The notes: a model not told the origin generated them from the sequence alone. A stretch of 64,000 bases of DNA from Pseudomonadota bacterium (GCA_023404095.1 JAEYDD010000032.1:124001-188000), one strand, 5' to 3'; numbered from the stretch's first letter, positions 16,703 through 27,670 are shown. Translations and numbers: made by a program.

Positions 16703-16712
16703 GTAATTCGGA

Positions 16713-18233
<1,521 letters not shown>

Positions 18234-18259
18234 GATTCTTACCCTCTTTGTCCTGGTCC

Positions 18260-19132
18260 TTAGAGCGCTTCAGCGCCCGAGATGATTTCGATGAGTTCCT
18301 TGGTGATCTGAGCCTGGCGCTGGCGGTTGTAGTTGAGCGTCAGCTTGTTGATCATCTCACCGGCATTGCGGGTCGCATTGTCCATGGCGCTCATCTTGGC
18401 ACCCATCTCGCCCGCGACGTTCTCGAGCAGGGCTCGGAAGATCTGGACGGAGATGTTGCGCGGGATGAGATCGCCGAGGATCGCAGCTGCATCGGGCTCA
18501 TAGTCGTAGATTGCATCGGACTGCTCGGCCGGCTCTCCGGCGGACGCCGGGATGATCTGCTGGGCAGTCGGGATCTGCGCGATGACCGACTTGAACTCGG
18601 AATAGAACAGCGTGCAGACGTCGAACTCGCCCTTGTCGAACAGCGCGATCACCTTGCGGCCGATCTCGTCAGCATTGGCAAAGCCGACCTTCTTGACTTC
18701 GCGCAGATCGACGCGATCGATGATCAGCGAAGCGTACTCGCGACGAAGGATGTCGAAGCCCTTCTTGCCGACGCAGATGATCTTGACCGTCTTGCCGTTG
18801 GCCAGGAGCTTGCGCGTATGGTCGCGGGCAAGGCGGGCGATCTGCGAGTTGAAACCGCCGCAGAGACCGCGCTCGGCCGTGCAGACGACGAGCAGGTGCA
18901 CGTCGTCCTTGCCGGTGCCCGTCATCAGCCGCGGCGCGCTGTCGTCCTGACCTACCGCCTGGGCGATATTGGCCAGCACCGCGCTCATGCGCTGCGAATA
19001 GGGCCTGGCGGCCTCGGCCGCCTCCTGCGCACGCCGAAGCTTCGCCGCGGCGACCATTTTCATCGCCTTGGTGATCTTCTGCGTCGCCTTGACGGAGGCG
19101 ATCCGGTTCTTCAGATCCTTAAGTGAAGGCAT
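18260..19132 (-). CDS. atpG: F1Fo ATP synthase gamma subunit
   Basis: This 290-residue rotor shaft subunit has the N-terminal coiled helix MPSLKDLKNRIASVKATQKITKAMKMV (the K-I-T-x-A-M-x-M-V signature), GLCGGFN near the middle, and the C-terminal helix with MDNATRNAGEMI. The length matches the family. It lies 28 nt after atpA and 26 nt before atpD. Confidence 0.96.
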   Translation of the reverse strand: MPSLKDLKNRIASVKATQKITKAMKMVAAAKLRRAQEAAEAARPYSQRMSAVLANIAQAVGQDDSAPRLMTGTGKDDVHLLVVCTAERGLCGGFNSQIARLARDHTRKLLANGKTVKIICVGKKGFDILRREYASLIIDRVDLREVKKVGFANADEIGRKVIALFDKGEFDVCTLFYSEFKSVIAQIPTAQQIIPASAGEPAEQSDAIYDYEPDAAAILGDLIPRNISVQIFRALLENVAGEMGAKMSAMDNATRNAGEMINKLTLNYNRQRQAQITKELIEIISGAEAL

Positions 19133-19160
19133 CCGTTATCCGTCCTAGACTGGAACCCGT

Positions 19161-20690
19161 TCAGGCGAAGGATTTTGCGAAGGCATCAAGAGCAGCCTTG
19201 AGCTTGCCCTTGGTGTCATCGCTGATTGCCTTCTCCGTGCGGATGGCATCGAGAATGCCTTTGCCTTCCGTGCGCATGTACGAAAGCAGGCCCTGTTCGA
19301 ACTTGCCGACCTTGTTGACCGGCAGCTTGTCGAGGTAGCCGTTGACGCCGGCGAAGATCACCGCAACCTGCTCTTCCGTCTTCAGCGGCGAGAACTGCGG
19401 CTGCTTCAGGAGTTCGGTCAGGCGCGCACCGCGGTTCAGCAGGCGCTGCGTTGCGGCGTCGAGGTCCGAGCCGAACTGAGCGAAGGCTGCCATTTCGCGA
19501 TACTGGGCGAGCTCGCCCTTGATCGATCCGGCGACCTGCTTCATCGCCTTGATCTGAGCGGAAGAGCCCACGCGGGAAACCGACAGACCGACGTTAACGG
19601 CCGGACGGATACCCTGGTAGAACAGGTCCGTTTCAAGGAAGATCTGGCCGTCGGTGATCGAGATCACGTTGGTCGGGATGAACGCCGAAACGTCGTTGCC
19701 CTGCGTTTCGATGACCGGCAGAGCCGTCAGCGAGCCGGCACCCATCTCGTCGTTGAGCTTTGCAGCGCGCTCGAGGAGGCGGGAGTGCAGATAGAAGACG
19801 TCGCCCGGATAGGCTTCGCGGCCCGGCGGGCGGCGCAGCAGCAGCGACATCTGGCGGTAGGCGACAGCCTGCTTGGAAAGGTCGTCGTAGCCGATCAGGG
19901 CGTGCTTGCCGTTATCGCGGAAGTACTCACCCATTGCGCAACCTGCGAACGGCGCGAGGTACTGCATCGGCGCCGGATCCGAGGCGGTCGCAGCAACGAT
20001 GATCGAGTACTGGAGAGCACCGCGCTCTTCCAGAACCTTCACGAACTGGGCGACGGTCGAACGCTTCTGACCGATAGCGACATAGACGCAGTACAGCTTG
20101 TCGCCATCCGGGCCGTTGTCGTGGATTGCCTTCTGGTTCAGGATCGTGTCGAGGATGATCGCGGTCTTGCCGGTCTGACGGTCGCCGATGACGAGCTCGC
20201 GCTGGCCGCGGCCGACCGGGATGAGCGCGTCGATGGCCTTGAGGCCGGTCGACATCGGCTCGTGCACCGACTTGCGCGGGATGATGCCCGGAGCCTTGAC
20301 GTCAACGCGGGCGCGCTGCTTGGCATTGATCGGGCCCTTGCCATCGATCGGGTTGCCGAGCGCGTCAACGACGCGGCCGAGCAGTTCCGGGCCGACCGGG
20401 ACGTCCACGATGGCGCCGGTCCGCTTGACGATGTCACCTTCCTTGATGTCACGGTCCGAACCGAAGATAACGACACCAACGTTGTCGCTTTCCAGGTTCA
20501 GCGCCATGCCGCGGATACCACCGGGGAACTCCACCATTTCGCCGGCCTGGACGTTGTCGAGGCCGTAAACGCGGGCGATACCGTCACCGACGGAGAGCAC
20601 CTGGCCGACTTCCGAGACTTCCGCCTCTTTGCCGAAATTTTTGATCTGATCTTTGAGAATTGCGGAAATTTCCGCGGCGCGGATATCCAT
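19161..20690 (-). CDS. atpA: F1Fo ATP synthase alpha subunit
   Basis: This 509-residue non-catalytic nucleotide-binding subunit has the N-terminal crown domain, the P-loop GDRQTGKTA and the C-terminal block PAVNVGLSVSRVGSSAQ that carries the arginine-finger region. Its start ATG shares the A of the atpH stop (TGATG), so translation of the two is coupled. The genes for the membrane Fo part are absent from the window, as expected because alphaproteobacteria keep them in a separate operon. Confidence 0.97.
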   Translation of the reverse strand: MDIRAAEISAILKDQIKNFGKEAEVSEVGQVLSVGDGIARVYGLDNVQAGEMVEFPGGIRGMALNLESDNVGVVIFGSDRDIKEGDIVKRTGAIVDVPVGPELLGRVVDALGNPIDGKGPINAKQRARVDVKAPGIIPRKSVHEPMSTGLKAIDALIPVGRGQRELVIGDRQTGKTAIILDTILNQKAIHDNGPDGDKLYCVYVAIGQKRSTVAQFVKVLEERGALQYSIIVAATASDPAPMQYLAPFAGCAMGEYFRDNGKHALIGYDDLSKQAVAYRQMSLLLRRPPGREAYPGDVFYLHSRLLERAAKLNDEMGAGSLTALPVIETQGNDVSAFIPTNVISITDGQIFLETDLFYQGIRPAVNVGLSVSRVGSSAQIKAMKQVAGSIKGELAQYREMAAFAQFGSDLDAATQRLLNRGARLTELLKQPQFSPLKTEEQVAVIFAGVNGYLDKLPVNKVGKFEQGLLSYMRTEGKGILDAIRTEKAISDDTKGKLKAALDAFAKSFA

Positions 20691-21256
20691 CAGCCGACCT
20701 CTTTCAGTGCAAGCTTAAGGGTAGAGAGTTTGGTGCGAAGCGAAGTGTCGATCTGGCGGGACCCGACCTTGACGATCAGACCACCGAGAATGGACGGGTC
20801 GACGGTGACGGCGATCGCCACGTCTTTGCCGGTGACGCCCTTCAGCGCCACCTTCAATTCGGCCTCCTGCGCAGCGGTCAACGCATGCGCAGAGGTGACT
20901 TCCGCAGTGATCTCGCCACGGTGACGGGCGGCAATCACGCGATACGCCTTGACCATGCCCGGCACGGCGAAAAGCCGGCGGTTGGAGGCCACGACCTTGA
21001 GGAAGTTTGCAACGAGAGGGGAGAAACCAGCCTTCTCGACGATGGCGGCAACCGCCTTCGTCTGGTCTTCGGCGGAGAATACCGGGCTCAGGATCAGGCG
21101 CTTCAGGTCTTCGCTGCCGTCGATCATCGCCTGGAAACGGCCAAGGTCGGAACCCACCGCATCGACGCTGCCGGCTTCGAGCGCAAGCTCGAAAAGCGAA
21201 GACGCGTACCTTTCTGCAACACCGGAAATAAGCTGGGATGTGTCTGCCACGGGCAC
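20690..21256 (-). CDS. atpH: F1Fo ATP synthase delta subunit
   Basis: This 188-residue peripheral-stalk subunit links F1 to the b subunits. It has the N-terminal helical bundle starting MPVADTSQLISGVAERYASSLFELA and the C-terminal block DPSILGGLIVKVGSRQIDTSLRTKL, the family signature. It is the first gene of the operon. The 263-bp upstream stretch to 21520 should carry the atp promoter and whatever ends the preceding minus-strand gene. I could not fix either there. Confidence 0.95.
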   Translation of the reverse strand: MPVADTSQLISGVAERYASSLFELALEAGSVDAVGSDLGRFQAMIDGSEDLKRLILSPVFSAEDQTKAVAAIVEKAGFSPLVANFLKVVASNRRLFAVPGMVKAYRVIAARHRGEITAEVTSAHALTAAQEAELKVALKGVTGKDVAIAVTVDPSILGGLIVKVGSRQIDTSLRTKLSTLKLALKEVG

Positions 21257-21519
21257 AAGCTTCTCTTATTTTCATCCAGAGCAACAGCTTGCGGGAATCC
21301 CGTAAACTCAACACCCTGAATTCGTTGCGATTATTTTCAGTCCTCGCCAGGCAGAACGCCCGCTCTTTCTGAAATTCGCGGTTCGTCTAGCATAGGAACT
21401 TCGGACTCGCAACACGGGCAGACACAGGAATCCGTGATAAGTGGAGCAGCCTTCTCCCGAATTTTGTCAAAATTGGAACAGGCCTTTCGGATTCGGCTCG
21501 CGAACGAAGAAAGGCAACG

Positions 21520-21903
21520 TCAAACGAAACCGAAAACATGCGCAAGCGGCAGCGTCGCCAGAAGCATCTGCACCAGCAGCAGGACGAGCCCCTTCCAGCC
21601 GAACGAGGCGTCCGACATCATCGACAGGATGCGCCCGAACGCGGCGAGGGAGAACGCCGAGCCGACGGCCAGATAGGTCCAGTCTTGTGCGACCATGATC
21701 GCACAGAGCGCCAGTCCCGCATGAAACCCGCCGAGCGAGCGGGCCGCAGCACAGCCTTCCGCGCTGCCTTCGCGCAGTTGCAGGCCGTTGAATTTCAGTG
21801 AAAGGCGGGGCGCAAAGAGCCCGACGAGACCAAGCAGGAGTGCAGCGACTGCGCCGCTGAAGGCGAGAAATTCCCCTGTCTCGGTCGGGATATAGAATTC
21901 CAT
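21520..21903 (-). CDS. small four-helix membrane protein, function unknown
   Basis: This 127-residue protein has about four hydrophobic segments (roughly 15-35, 50-70, 75-92 and 103-123) and no catalytic motif. The start is the ATG at 21903 (MEFYIPTETGEF), preceded by GGAG. A longer frame from 21921 adds only MRRSAS and lacks a better site. It resembles DUF4345-type membrane proteins in size and layout; I did not verify that. It stands between priA and the atp operon on the same strand. Confidence 0.7.
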   Translation of the reverse strand: MEFYIPTETGEFLAFSGAVAALLLGLVGLFAPRLSLKFNGLQLREGSAEGCAAARSLGGFHAGLALCAIMVAQDWTYLAVGSAFSLAAFGRILSMMSDASFGWKGLVLLLVQMLLATLPLAHVFGFV

Positions 21904-22106
21904 CGACGCGCTCCGCCGCAAGCCCTGAATTGCCCCGCCTTATGGCACAATCGCAGGCGGCAAGGAATCCGCCCCTGGTCATTTTGCACCGCGATTGCAC
22001 GATCGCTTTCGCAAAGCGAACTGCTGCGATGCAGCGATGCCCATCTCCTGCCGCTAGGCTCGCCCCGTGACCAAGTGCGACAAAGTGCCCCGCCGCATGC
22101 CTGTCG

Positions 22107-24311
22107 TCAGAGAAAGCTCTGCGGATCGATGTCGACCTGCACCAGAATGGAGCCTCTTTCTTTCGGTCCATTGGCTATCATCGCGCGCAGATAGGCCTGC
22201 ATGTCGCTCGAACGCTGTCCGTGCACCAGCAGGCGAAACCGGTGCCGCCCGCGAATCAGCGCCAGCGGCGCCTCGGCCGGGCCGAGGATGGCTACGCCCG
22301 ACACAGCCGGCGCTGCCTGCCGTAATCCGCGCGCATGGGTTTCGGCTTCCACCCGGCTGTCGGCGGATACGATCACCGAGGCCAGCCGGCCGAAAGGCGG
22401 CAGCAGCGCTTTCTCCCGCTCCCCGATCTCGCGCTCGTAAAAGTCCCGCGCATCCCCGGAGACGATCGCCTGCATGACGGGATGCAGCGGCTGGTAGGTC
22501 TGGATCAGCCCATGGCTCTTGAGCCCGGTTCGCCCGGCACGGCCTGTCACCTGCGACAGGAGTTGGAATGTCCGCTCGGCCGCCCTCGGATCGCCATTCG
22601 AAAGGCCAAGGTCCGCGTCCACGATCCCGACCAGCGTCATGAGCGGAAAGTTGTGCCCCTTGGCGACGAGCTGGGTGCCGATGACGATGTCTGCCTCACC
22701 CCTCGCGATCGCCTCCAGTTCCAGCCGGAGCCGCTTTACCCCCATCAGGTCCGAGGAGAGAACGATTGTGCGCGCATCCGGGAAATGCCTTTCGACTTCC
22801 TCTGCGATGCGCTCGACGCCTGGGCCGCAGGCCGCCAGATGATCGAACGTCCCGCATTCCGGGCACGCGTCCGGCGTGCGCTCGGCATAGCCGCAGTGAT
22901 GGCACTGGATCTGGCCGCGGAAACGATGCTCGACCAGCCAGCTCGAGCATTGCGGGCACTGGAACCTGTGGCCGCAGACGCGGCACAGGGTGAGCGGCGC
23001 ATAGCCGCGACGATTGAGGAAGAGCAGCGCCTGCTCGCCCTTCTCCACCGTCTTGCCGATCGCCCGCAGCATGACGGGAGAGAGAAAGCCGCCCCTTTGC
23101 GGCGGATGGCGGCGCAGGTCAACCAGATGGAGATCCGGCAGTGCCGCTTCGCCGAAGCGCGTCGGCAGGTGCAGCGCCTGGTAGCGGCCGTTGTCGGCGT
23201 TGACCCGGCTTTCCACCGAAGGCGTGGCCGAGACAAGCACGACGGGAAAGTTGCCGATGCGGGCACGGACGACGGCCATGTCGCGCGCATTGTAGAAGAC
23301 GCGGTCTTCCTGCTTGTAGGCCGGATCGTGCTCCTCGTCGACAATAATGAGCCCCAGGTCCTCGAAGGGAAGGAATAGGGCCGATCGCGCGCCGGCGACG
23401 ACGCGCACCTCGCCTGTCGCCACCTGCCGCCACACCTTTTCGCGCATGCGCGGCGCGAGGTCGGAATGCCATTCTGCAGGCTTGGCGCCGAACCGATCCT
23501 GGAAGCGCTCGAGGAAGCTCGCCGTCAGCGCAATCTCGGGCAAGAGGATCAGCACCTGCCGCCCCTGCCGCAGCGTCTCGGCAATGGCCTCGAAATAGAC
23601 CTCTGTTTTGCCCGAGCCGGTAATCCCGTCAATCAATGCGACGCTAAAGTTGTCGGCGCGCACCTGCTCCACGAGGTCCACGGCCGCGCCCGTCTGCGGC
23701 CCCTCCAGTCGGGGGGCGGCATAGTCCGGATCGGGAAGCGCCACGACCGGCGGCGGCGGCAGAAAGATGGTCTCGAAGCTGCCCTGTGCCGTCAGGCCGT
23801 CGATGACGCTGGAAGACGTGCCTGCCGCATGGGCAAGGCCGGAGCGCGTCCACGGCACGCCCTCCTCCGTCAGCGCCAGAACCCGTTCGCGCGCCGGCGT
23901 GATCCGCTCCGGGCGGACGCCTGTGAAGCGCAAGCCCTCCACCATCGGTTCCGGGTCGAACGCCGCAGGCGCGCGCAGCGCCATCCGCGCCACAAGCCCC
24001 GGCGGCGTCAGCGTATAGGCCGATACCCAGTCCACGAAAGCCCGCATCTCTTTCGCAAGCGGCGGACAATCGAACACCTTCTCGATGGGCCGGAGCTTCT
24101 TCGGATCGACCTTGTCGTCGCTTTCCCGGTCCCAGACGACACCTGCCACCAGACGCGATCCGAGCGGCACCTGCACGATGGAGCCGGGCTCGACCGCCAT
24201 GCCTTCCGGCACCGCATAGGAATAAGGCCGCGGCGCCGGCATGGGAACGAGCACCGGTACCGTCCGCAGCGCGGGCGCTCCGCCGAACAGATCGTCCGTC
24301 ACGCGTTCCAT
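22107..24311 (-). CDS. priA: primosomal replication-restart helicase PriA
   Basis: This 734-residue 3'-to-5' helicase reloads the replisome at stalled forks. An N-terminal DNA 3'-end-binding domain (about 1-110) is followed by helicase motifs: Walker A in GITGSGKTEVYF near residue 233, DEEHD in motif II and the later SVTA region. A cysteine-rich zinc module carries eight Cys (CRVCG, CPQC, CHHCG, CPECG). RIAEEVERHFP and the VIGTQLVAKGHNFP block follow. The start at 24311 gives MERVTDDLF behind GGAG; a frame start at 24392 would overlap the upstream ATPase gene. Confidence 0.95.
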   Translation of the reverse strand: MERVTDDLFGGAPALRTVPVLVPMPAPRPYSYAVPEGMAVEPGSIVQVPLGSRLVAGVVWDRESDDKVDPKKLRPIEKVFDCPPLAKEMRAFVDWVSAYTLTPPGLVARMALRAPAAFDPEPMVEGLRFTGVRPERITPARERVLALTEEGVPWTRSGLAHAAGTSSSVIDGLTAQGSFETIFLPPPPVVALPDPDYAAPRLEGPQTGAAVDLVEQVRADNFSVALIDGITGSGKTEVYFEAIAETLRQGRQVLILLPEIALTASFLERFQDRFGAKPAEWHSDLAPRMREKVWRQVATGEVRVVAGARSALFLPFEDLGLIIVDEEHDPAYKQEDRVFYNARDMAVVRARIGNFPVVLVSATPSVESRVNADNGRYQALHLPTRFGEAALPDLHLVDLRRHPPQRGGFLSPVMLRAIGKTVEKGEQALLFLNRRGYAPLTLCRVCGHRFQCPQCSSWLVEHRFRGQIQCHHCGYAERTPDACPECGTFDHLAACGPGVERIAEEVERHFPDARTIVLSSDLMGVKRLRLELEAIARGEADIVIGTQLVAKGHNFPLMTLVGIVDADLGLSNGDPRAAERTFQLLSQVTGRAGRTGLKSHGLIQTYQPLHPVMQAIVSGDARDFYEREIGEREKALLPPFGRLASVIVSADSRVEAETHARGLRQAAPAVSGVAILGPAEAPLALIRGRHRFRLLVHGQRSSDMQAYLRAMIANGPKERGSILVQVDIDPQSFL

Positions 24312-24372
24312 CACGCCAGCTCTCCGCAGGGCGGCAAGACACCCACGCGCCCGAAGATGCAAAGGATCGCGT

Positions 24373-25506
24373 TCAAGCGTCGTCCTCCGCAATCTCGCCT
24401 GTCAGGCGCATGCCGTCGATCCAGGTGGCGCCCTCGTTGCGGATGACGCGCCTTGCGCGCACGCCGCAACGCTGCTGTACCTCGCGCGCCAGAAGCTCGG
24501 AATGAGTCACAAGCCAGATCTGGCTTGAGCGCGCCGCGGTTGCGATCATCGTTGCAAGCGGGGGCAGCATGGAAGGATGCAGGCTGGCCTCGGGCTCGTT
24601 CAGCGCGACAAAGGTCGGAGTGCGATAGGAAAGCAGTGCGCCGGCGAGCGCCAGAAATCGGATCTGCCCGTCGGAGAGTTCGCGCGGCTGGAACACGCGC
24701 TGCGGAAACTGGGGAAACACCAGTCCGAACGAGGCGAATTCTTCCGGGTCCGGCACCGACAGCCTGGCGCCGTCGAAGGCCTCGGTGATCGCCCGGTCCA
24801 GCTCGACCGTGTCCTGCCGAATGTGCGCCAGAGTGGCGAAGACCGCCGCAAGATTGGCCCCGCTTTCCTCCAGCATCGGGGCCGTGACGGAAAGGCTGGG
24901 CTGGCGCAGCGGCGAATCACGATCCGTGCGGAACCCATGAAAGAACCGCCATTGCAGCACGGCCCGCCGGAAGGCTCCGATTTCCGGATAGTGACCGGCA
25001 TCGCCGAGAAGCGACAAGGCCGTTTCCGACGTCAATGCCTGTTCGGGATGTTCCTCCATCCGTCCCGCTTCATTGCGGACCGTGATCCCCGGGCCGGCGC
25101 GCTTGAGGACGGTCACGGGTCGCCTTCCCGTCTCGATCGACAGCTCCTCCGTCTTGATCTGCGGCTCGAAGGCGAAGCCGGCTGCAGCCGGCGGACGCAG
25201 GCCGGCTTCTATCAGGTAGCGGAAGGTGATCGCGCGTTCTTCGTCCAGCAATTCGGCTTCCAGGCGGATACGCACAGGCTCGTTCGTCCGTCTCCGACCG
25301 GTCCAGAGCGCCGAAGCCATGCCGCCTTCCGCCGCAATTTCCTGCGCCAGCGTGCCCCGCGCCGCCGCCTGGACGAGTTGCAGGGAGCGATAGAGGTTCG
25401 ATTTCCCGGTGCCGTTTTCGCCGACGAACAGGTTCACCTGGCCGAGGTCCATCCGGATCGACCGCAGCGAACGGTAGTTTTCGGCAAGCATCGCGCGCAG
25501 CATCAT
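24373..25506 (-). CDS. predicted AAA/RecF-like ATPase
   Basis: This 377-residue P-loop ATPase is of the SMC/RecF-like type. It has Walker A in VGENGTGKSNLYR (about 28-36) just after a short N-terminal strand, a signature-like ELSDGQIRFLAL near residue 270, Walker B as VALNEPEASLHP near 300 and a WLVTHSELLAR sensor/H-loop. No nuclease (TOPRIM) domain is visible. It is probably cytosolic and single-domain. The start is the ATG pair at 25506/25503 behind AGGTGA. It lies 61 nt upstream of priA on the same strand, so a DNA-repair-related role is possible. Specific function is unknown. Confidence 0.75.
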   Translation of the reverse strand: MMLRAMLAENYRSLRSIRMDLGQVNLFVGENGTGKSNLYRSLQLVQAAARGTLAQEIAAEGGMASALWTGRRRTNEPVRIRLEAELLDEERAITFRYLIEAGLRPPAAAGFAFEPQIKTEELSIETGRRPVTVLKRAGPGITVRNEAGRMEEHPEQALTSETALSLLGDAGHYPEIGAFRRAVLQWRFFHGFRTDRDSPLRQPSLSVTAPMLEESGANLAAVFATLAHIRQDTVELDRAITEAFDGARLSVPDPEEFASFGLVFPQFPQRVFQPRELSDGQIRFLALAGALLSYRTPTFVALNEPEASLHPSMLPPLATMIATAARSSQIWLVTHSELLAREVQQRCGVRARRVIRNEGATWIDGMRLTGEIAEDDA

Positions 25507-25560
25507 CGCTTCACCTAAGCGATTCCGCATGTCGGAGAAAAGAGCAAATGCGTGTCTCTT

Positions 25561-26463
25561 TCAACGCGACTGAAATTGCGCGTCCGCGTCGCCGGCAAGT
25601 GAGAAGACGCAATGACGCTCCAGCGCCCTGGTGACCTCAGCAGGGTCGCCAGCCAATTGCTCGGGCCGGATCATCGATCCGACGGTGAACTCGAAGCGGT
25701 TGCTCTTCTTGTTGAGAAGCTCGTGGAAGACGGTCATGTCGCGCAGTTCCGTCGACCATTTTGCCAGCCAGTAGAACAGGCCCGAGTTGCGCGCCTTCAT
25801 ATGGACGGGAAGGATCGGCAGATCGTATTTCCGCGCAAGCGATACCGCCGACATCTTCCACGGCCGCTCGTTGAGGCGCCCGTCGGCCCAATAGGCGATC
25901 CTGCCTGAAGGAAAGAGGATCGCCGCCTTCCCCTCGGCAATCGCCCGGTTCGTGATCTGGAGGGTCTCGCGCGTCTTGAGTTTGCTCTTGTGCTCCTCGC
26001 GCCATTCCACCGGGATGATCATCTCGACAAAGCGGGGATTGACGCGAATGGCATCCCTGTTGGCAAAGAACATCATGTCCGGACGGCGCTGCTTCAGAAG
26101 GTCGAAGACAGCGACCCCGTCTGCAATACCGGTGGGGTGATTGCTGACCAGCAGGAAGCCGCCCTTTTCCGGTATCCGTTCAGCCTTGCAGACCGCGACA
26201 TCGAGATTGAGTGCGCTGCTCAGGAACTCGAAGGCCTGGAAGCCCGGCATGTTGGCCACGGTATCGGCAAACTCGATCGCGCGGCGATAGTTGAGAACCG
26301 TATAGAGGAGAGGCCGCGCGACGGGCCAGAGCGGATGATTGACGATGCGGGTGCCGCGCTCCGCAATCAGAGTATCCACGATATGACCCGGCTGTCCCTG
26401 GGAAACGAGTGCGAGCGTTTCCGCAAGATGTGCGAATGCCGTTGCCGAATCGCGTCTAGCCAT
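25561..26463 (-). CDS. acyltransferase-like protein (PlsC/hemolysin-like LPLAT fold)
   Basis: This 300-residue protein has the acyltransferase block NHPTGIADG (108-116), an H-x5-D spacing rather than the H-x4-D of classical PlsC, and FPSGRIAYWADG further on as the likely substrate-binding motif. The NHP-x-G-x-x-D wording is known from hemolysin-like and ornithine-lipid-type acyltransferases. It likely transfers an acyl chain to a lyso-lipid or related acceptor at the inner membrane. The acceptor is unknown. It lies 54 nt upstream of the ATPase gene and may start a three-gene unit with it and priA. Confidence 0.7.
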   Translation of the reverse strand: MARRDSATAFAHLAETLALVSQGQPGHIVDTLIAERGTRIVNHPLWPVARPLLYTVLNYRRAIEFADTVANMPGFQAFEFLSSALNLDVAVCKAERIPEKGGFLLVSNHPTGIADGVAVFDLLKQRRPDMMFFANRDAIRVNPRFVEMIIPVEWREEHKSKLKTRETLQITNRAIAEGKAAILFPSGRIAYWADGRLNERPWKMSAVSLARKYDLPILPVHMKARNSGLFYWLAKWSTELRDMTVFHELLNKKSNRFEFTVGSMIRPEQLAGDPAEVTRALERHCVFSLAGDADAQFQSR

Positions 26464-26535
26464 GGGTCCGCCTGTTCATTTAGCCCCCGTATCGCAGTTT
26501 CGTATGATCTAAGCGTGACAGGCGCGAAGTCAACG

Positions 26536-26551
26536 TTAACAAAACGCTAAC
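26536..26551. promoter_or_regulatory. CtrA-like binding motif between acyltransferase gene and xerC
   Basis: TTAA (26536-26539), seven bases, then CTAAC (26547-26551) matches the CtrA box TTAA-N7-TTAAC with one mismatch. It lies 50 bp before the xerC start, between two divergent genes. It is a motif match only. Confidence 0.3.
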
Positions 26552-26600
26552 CCGGCAACCGCTAGATTGCGCGCCTGAGAATCCGACTAAAGAGGCGACC

Positions 26601-27536
26601 GTGGACCAGTTGCTCATCATCGCCGACGAAGCACTGTTGAGGGAGCGCACGGCGTGGCTTTCGACGCTTTCGGCCGAGCGGCGGTTGTCAGAGAACACGC
26701 TCGAGGCCTACGAGCGCGATACCCGCCAGTTCCTCACGTTCCTGACCGGCCACCTTGCCGCGCCGGCGCGGCTGAAGGACATCGGCGACCTCCGTCCGGC
26801 TGACCTGCGCGGCTTTCTCGCTGCCCGCAGGCGCGACGGCGCCGGTGCCCGGACGCTCGGACGCGGCCTCGCGGGGCTGCGGTCGTTCCTGCGCCATCTT
26901 GAGCGCAAGGGCATGGCAAACGCCGCCGGTGCTGCTGCGATCCGCTCGCCGAAACAGCCGAAGTCCCTGCCGAAGCCATTGACGGACAGCCAGGCCCTCT
27001 CCGTCATCGGCACGGACGCCCAACTCGCCGACGAGCCCTGGATCAGCGTTCGCAACGCCGCCGTCCTGACCCTGCTCTATGGCTGCGGCCTGCGTATCTC
27101 CGAAGCGCTGTCGCTGACGCCGGACGATTTTGCCGGCAACCCCAGCGCGCTACGCATCACCGGCAAGGGCGGCAAGACGCGCATCGTGCCGCTCCTGGAT
27201 GCAGCACGACGCGGCGTCGAGGACTACCGGCGCCTGTGTCCCTACCCCATTGCGACGGACGGACCGCTCTTTCGCGGCGCCCGTGGCGGGCCGCTGCAGG
27301 CGGCGATCATCCAGCGGGAGATGCAGAAGATGCGCGGCGCCCTTGGCCTGCCCGACAGCGCGACGCCGCACGCGCTACGCCACTCCTTCGCAACGCACCT
27401 TTTGGCGGGCGGCGGTGACCTGCGCACGATCCAGGAACTGCTCGGCCATGCGAGCCTGTCGACGACGCAGGTCTATACCGGCGTCGATTCTGCGCGTCTG
27501 CTCGAAATCTACGACAAGGCCCATCCTCGCGCCTGA
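26601..27536 (+). CDS. xerC: site-specific tyrosine recombinase XerC
   Basis: This 311-residue recombinase resolves chromosome dimers at dif together with XerD. An N-terminal SAM-like core-binding domain (about 15-105) starts with LSAERRLSENTLEAYERD. The catalytic domain shows Arg in CGLRISEAL, Lys in GKGGKTR, His-x-x-Arg in HALRHSF, His in LLGHASLSTTQ and the nucleophile Tyr in VYTGV. The start codon is GTG behind AGAGG. XerC and XerD are hard to tell apart; I chose XerC because of synteny with priA and lpdA in rhizobia. Confidence 0.85.
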   Translation: MDQLLIIADEALLRERTAWLSTLSAERRLSENTLEAYERDTRQFLTFLTGHLAAPARLKDIGDLRPADLRGFLAARRRDGAGARTLGRGLAGLRSFLRHLERKGMANAAGAAAIRSPKQPKSLPKPLTDSQALSVIGTDAQLADEPWISVRNAAVLTLLYGCGLRISEALSLTPDDFAGNPSALRITGKGGKTRIVPLLDAARRGVEDYRRLCPYPIATDGPLFRGARGGPLQAAIIQREMQKMRGALGLPDSATPHALRHSFATHLLAGGGDLRTIQELLGHASLSTTQVYTGVDSARLLEIYDKAHPRA

Positions 27537-27670
27537 CTTCGTCATCGGAATGCCGTGGACATGTGTCGCTATGGAAAGCCCCATGCTCACGCGGAGCCGG
27601 AAGCCGCCCGTTAAGGGATTATGAGGGGCTGGACGGCTAGGTTCCTGCGGAGATTGCCGGGAGCCGCGCC

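Noticed and set aside
24312..24392. A longer PriA starting at 24392
   Set aside because: It would overlap the upstream ATPase gene, and its added residues are Arg-rich and unlike PriA N-termini. The start at 24311 has GGAG.
26601..27536. Tyrosine recombinase as a phage or integron integrase marking a mobile element
   Set aside because: Length, domain layout and core gene context (priA, lpdA) fit the housekeeping Xer recombinase. No att repeats, tRNA or cargo genes are nearby.
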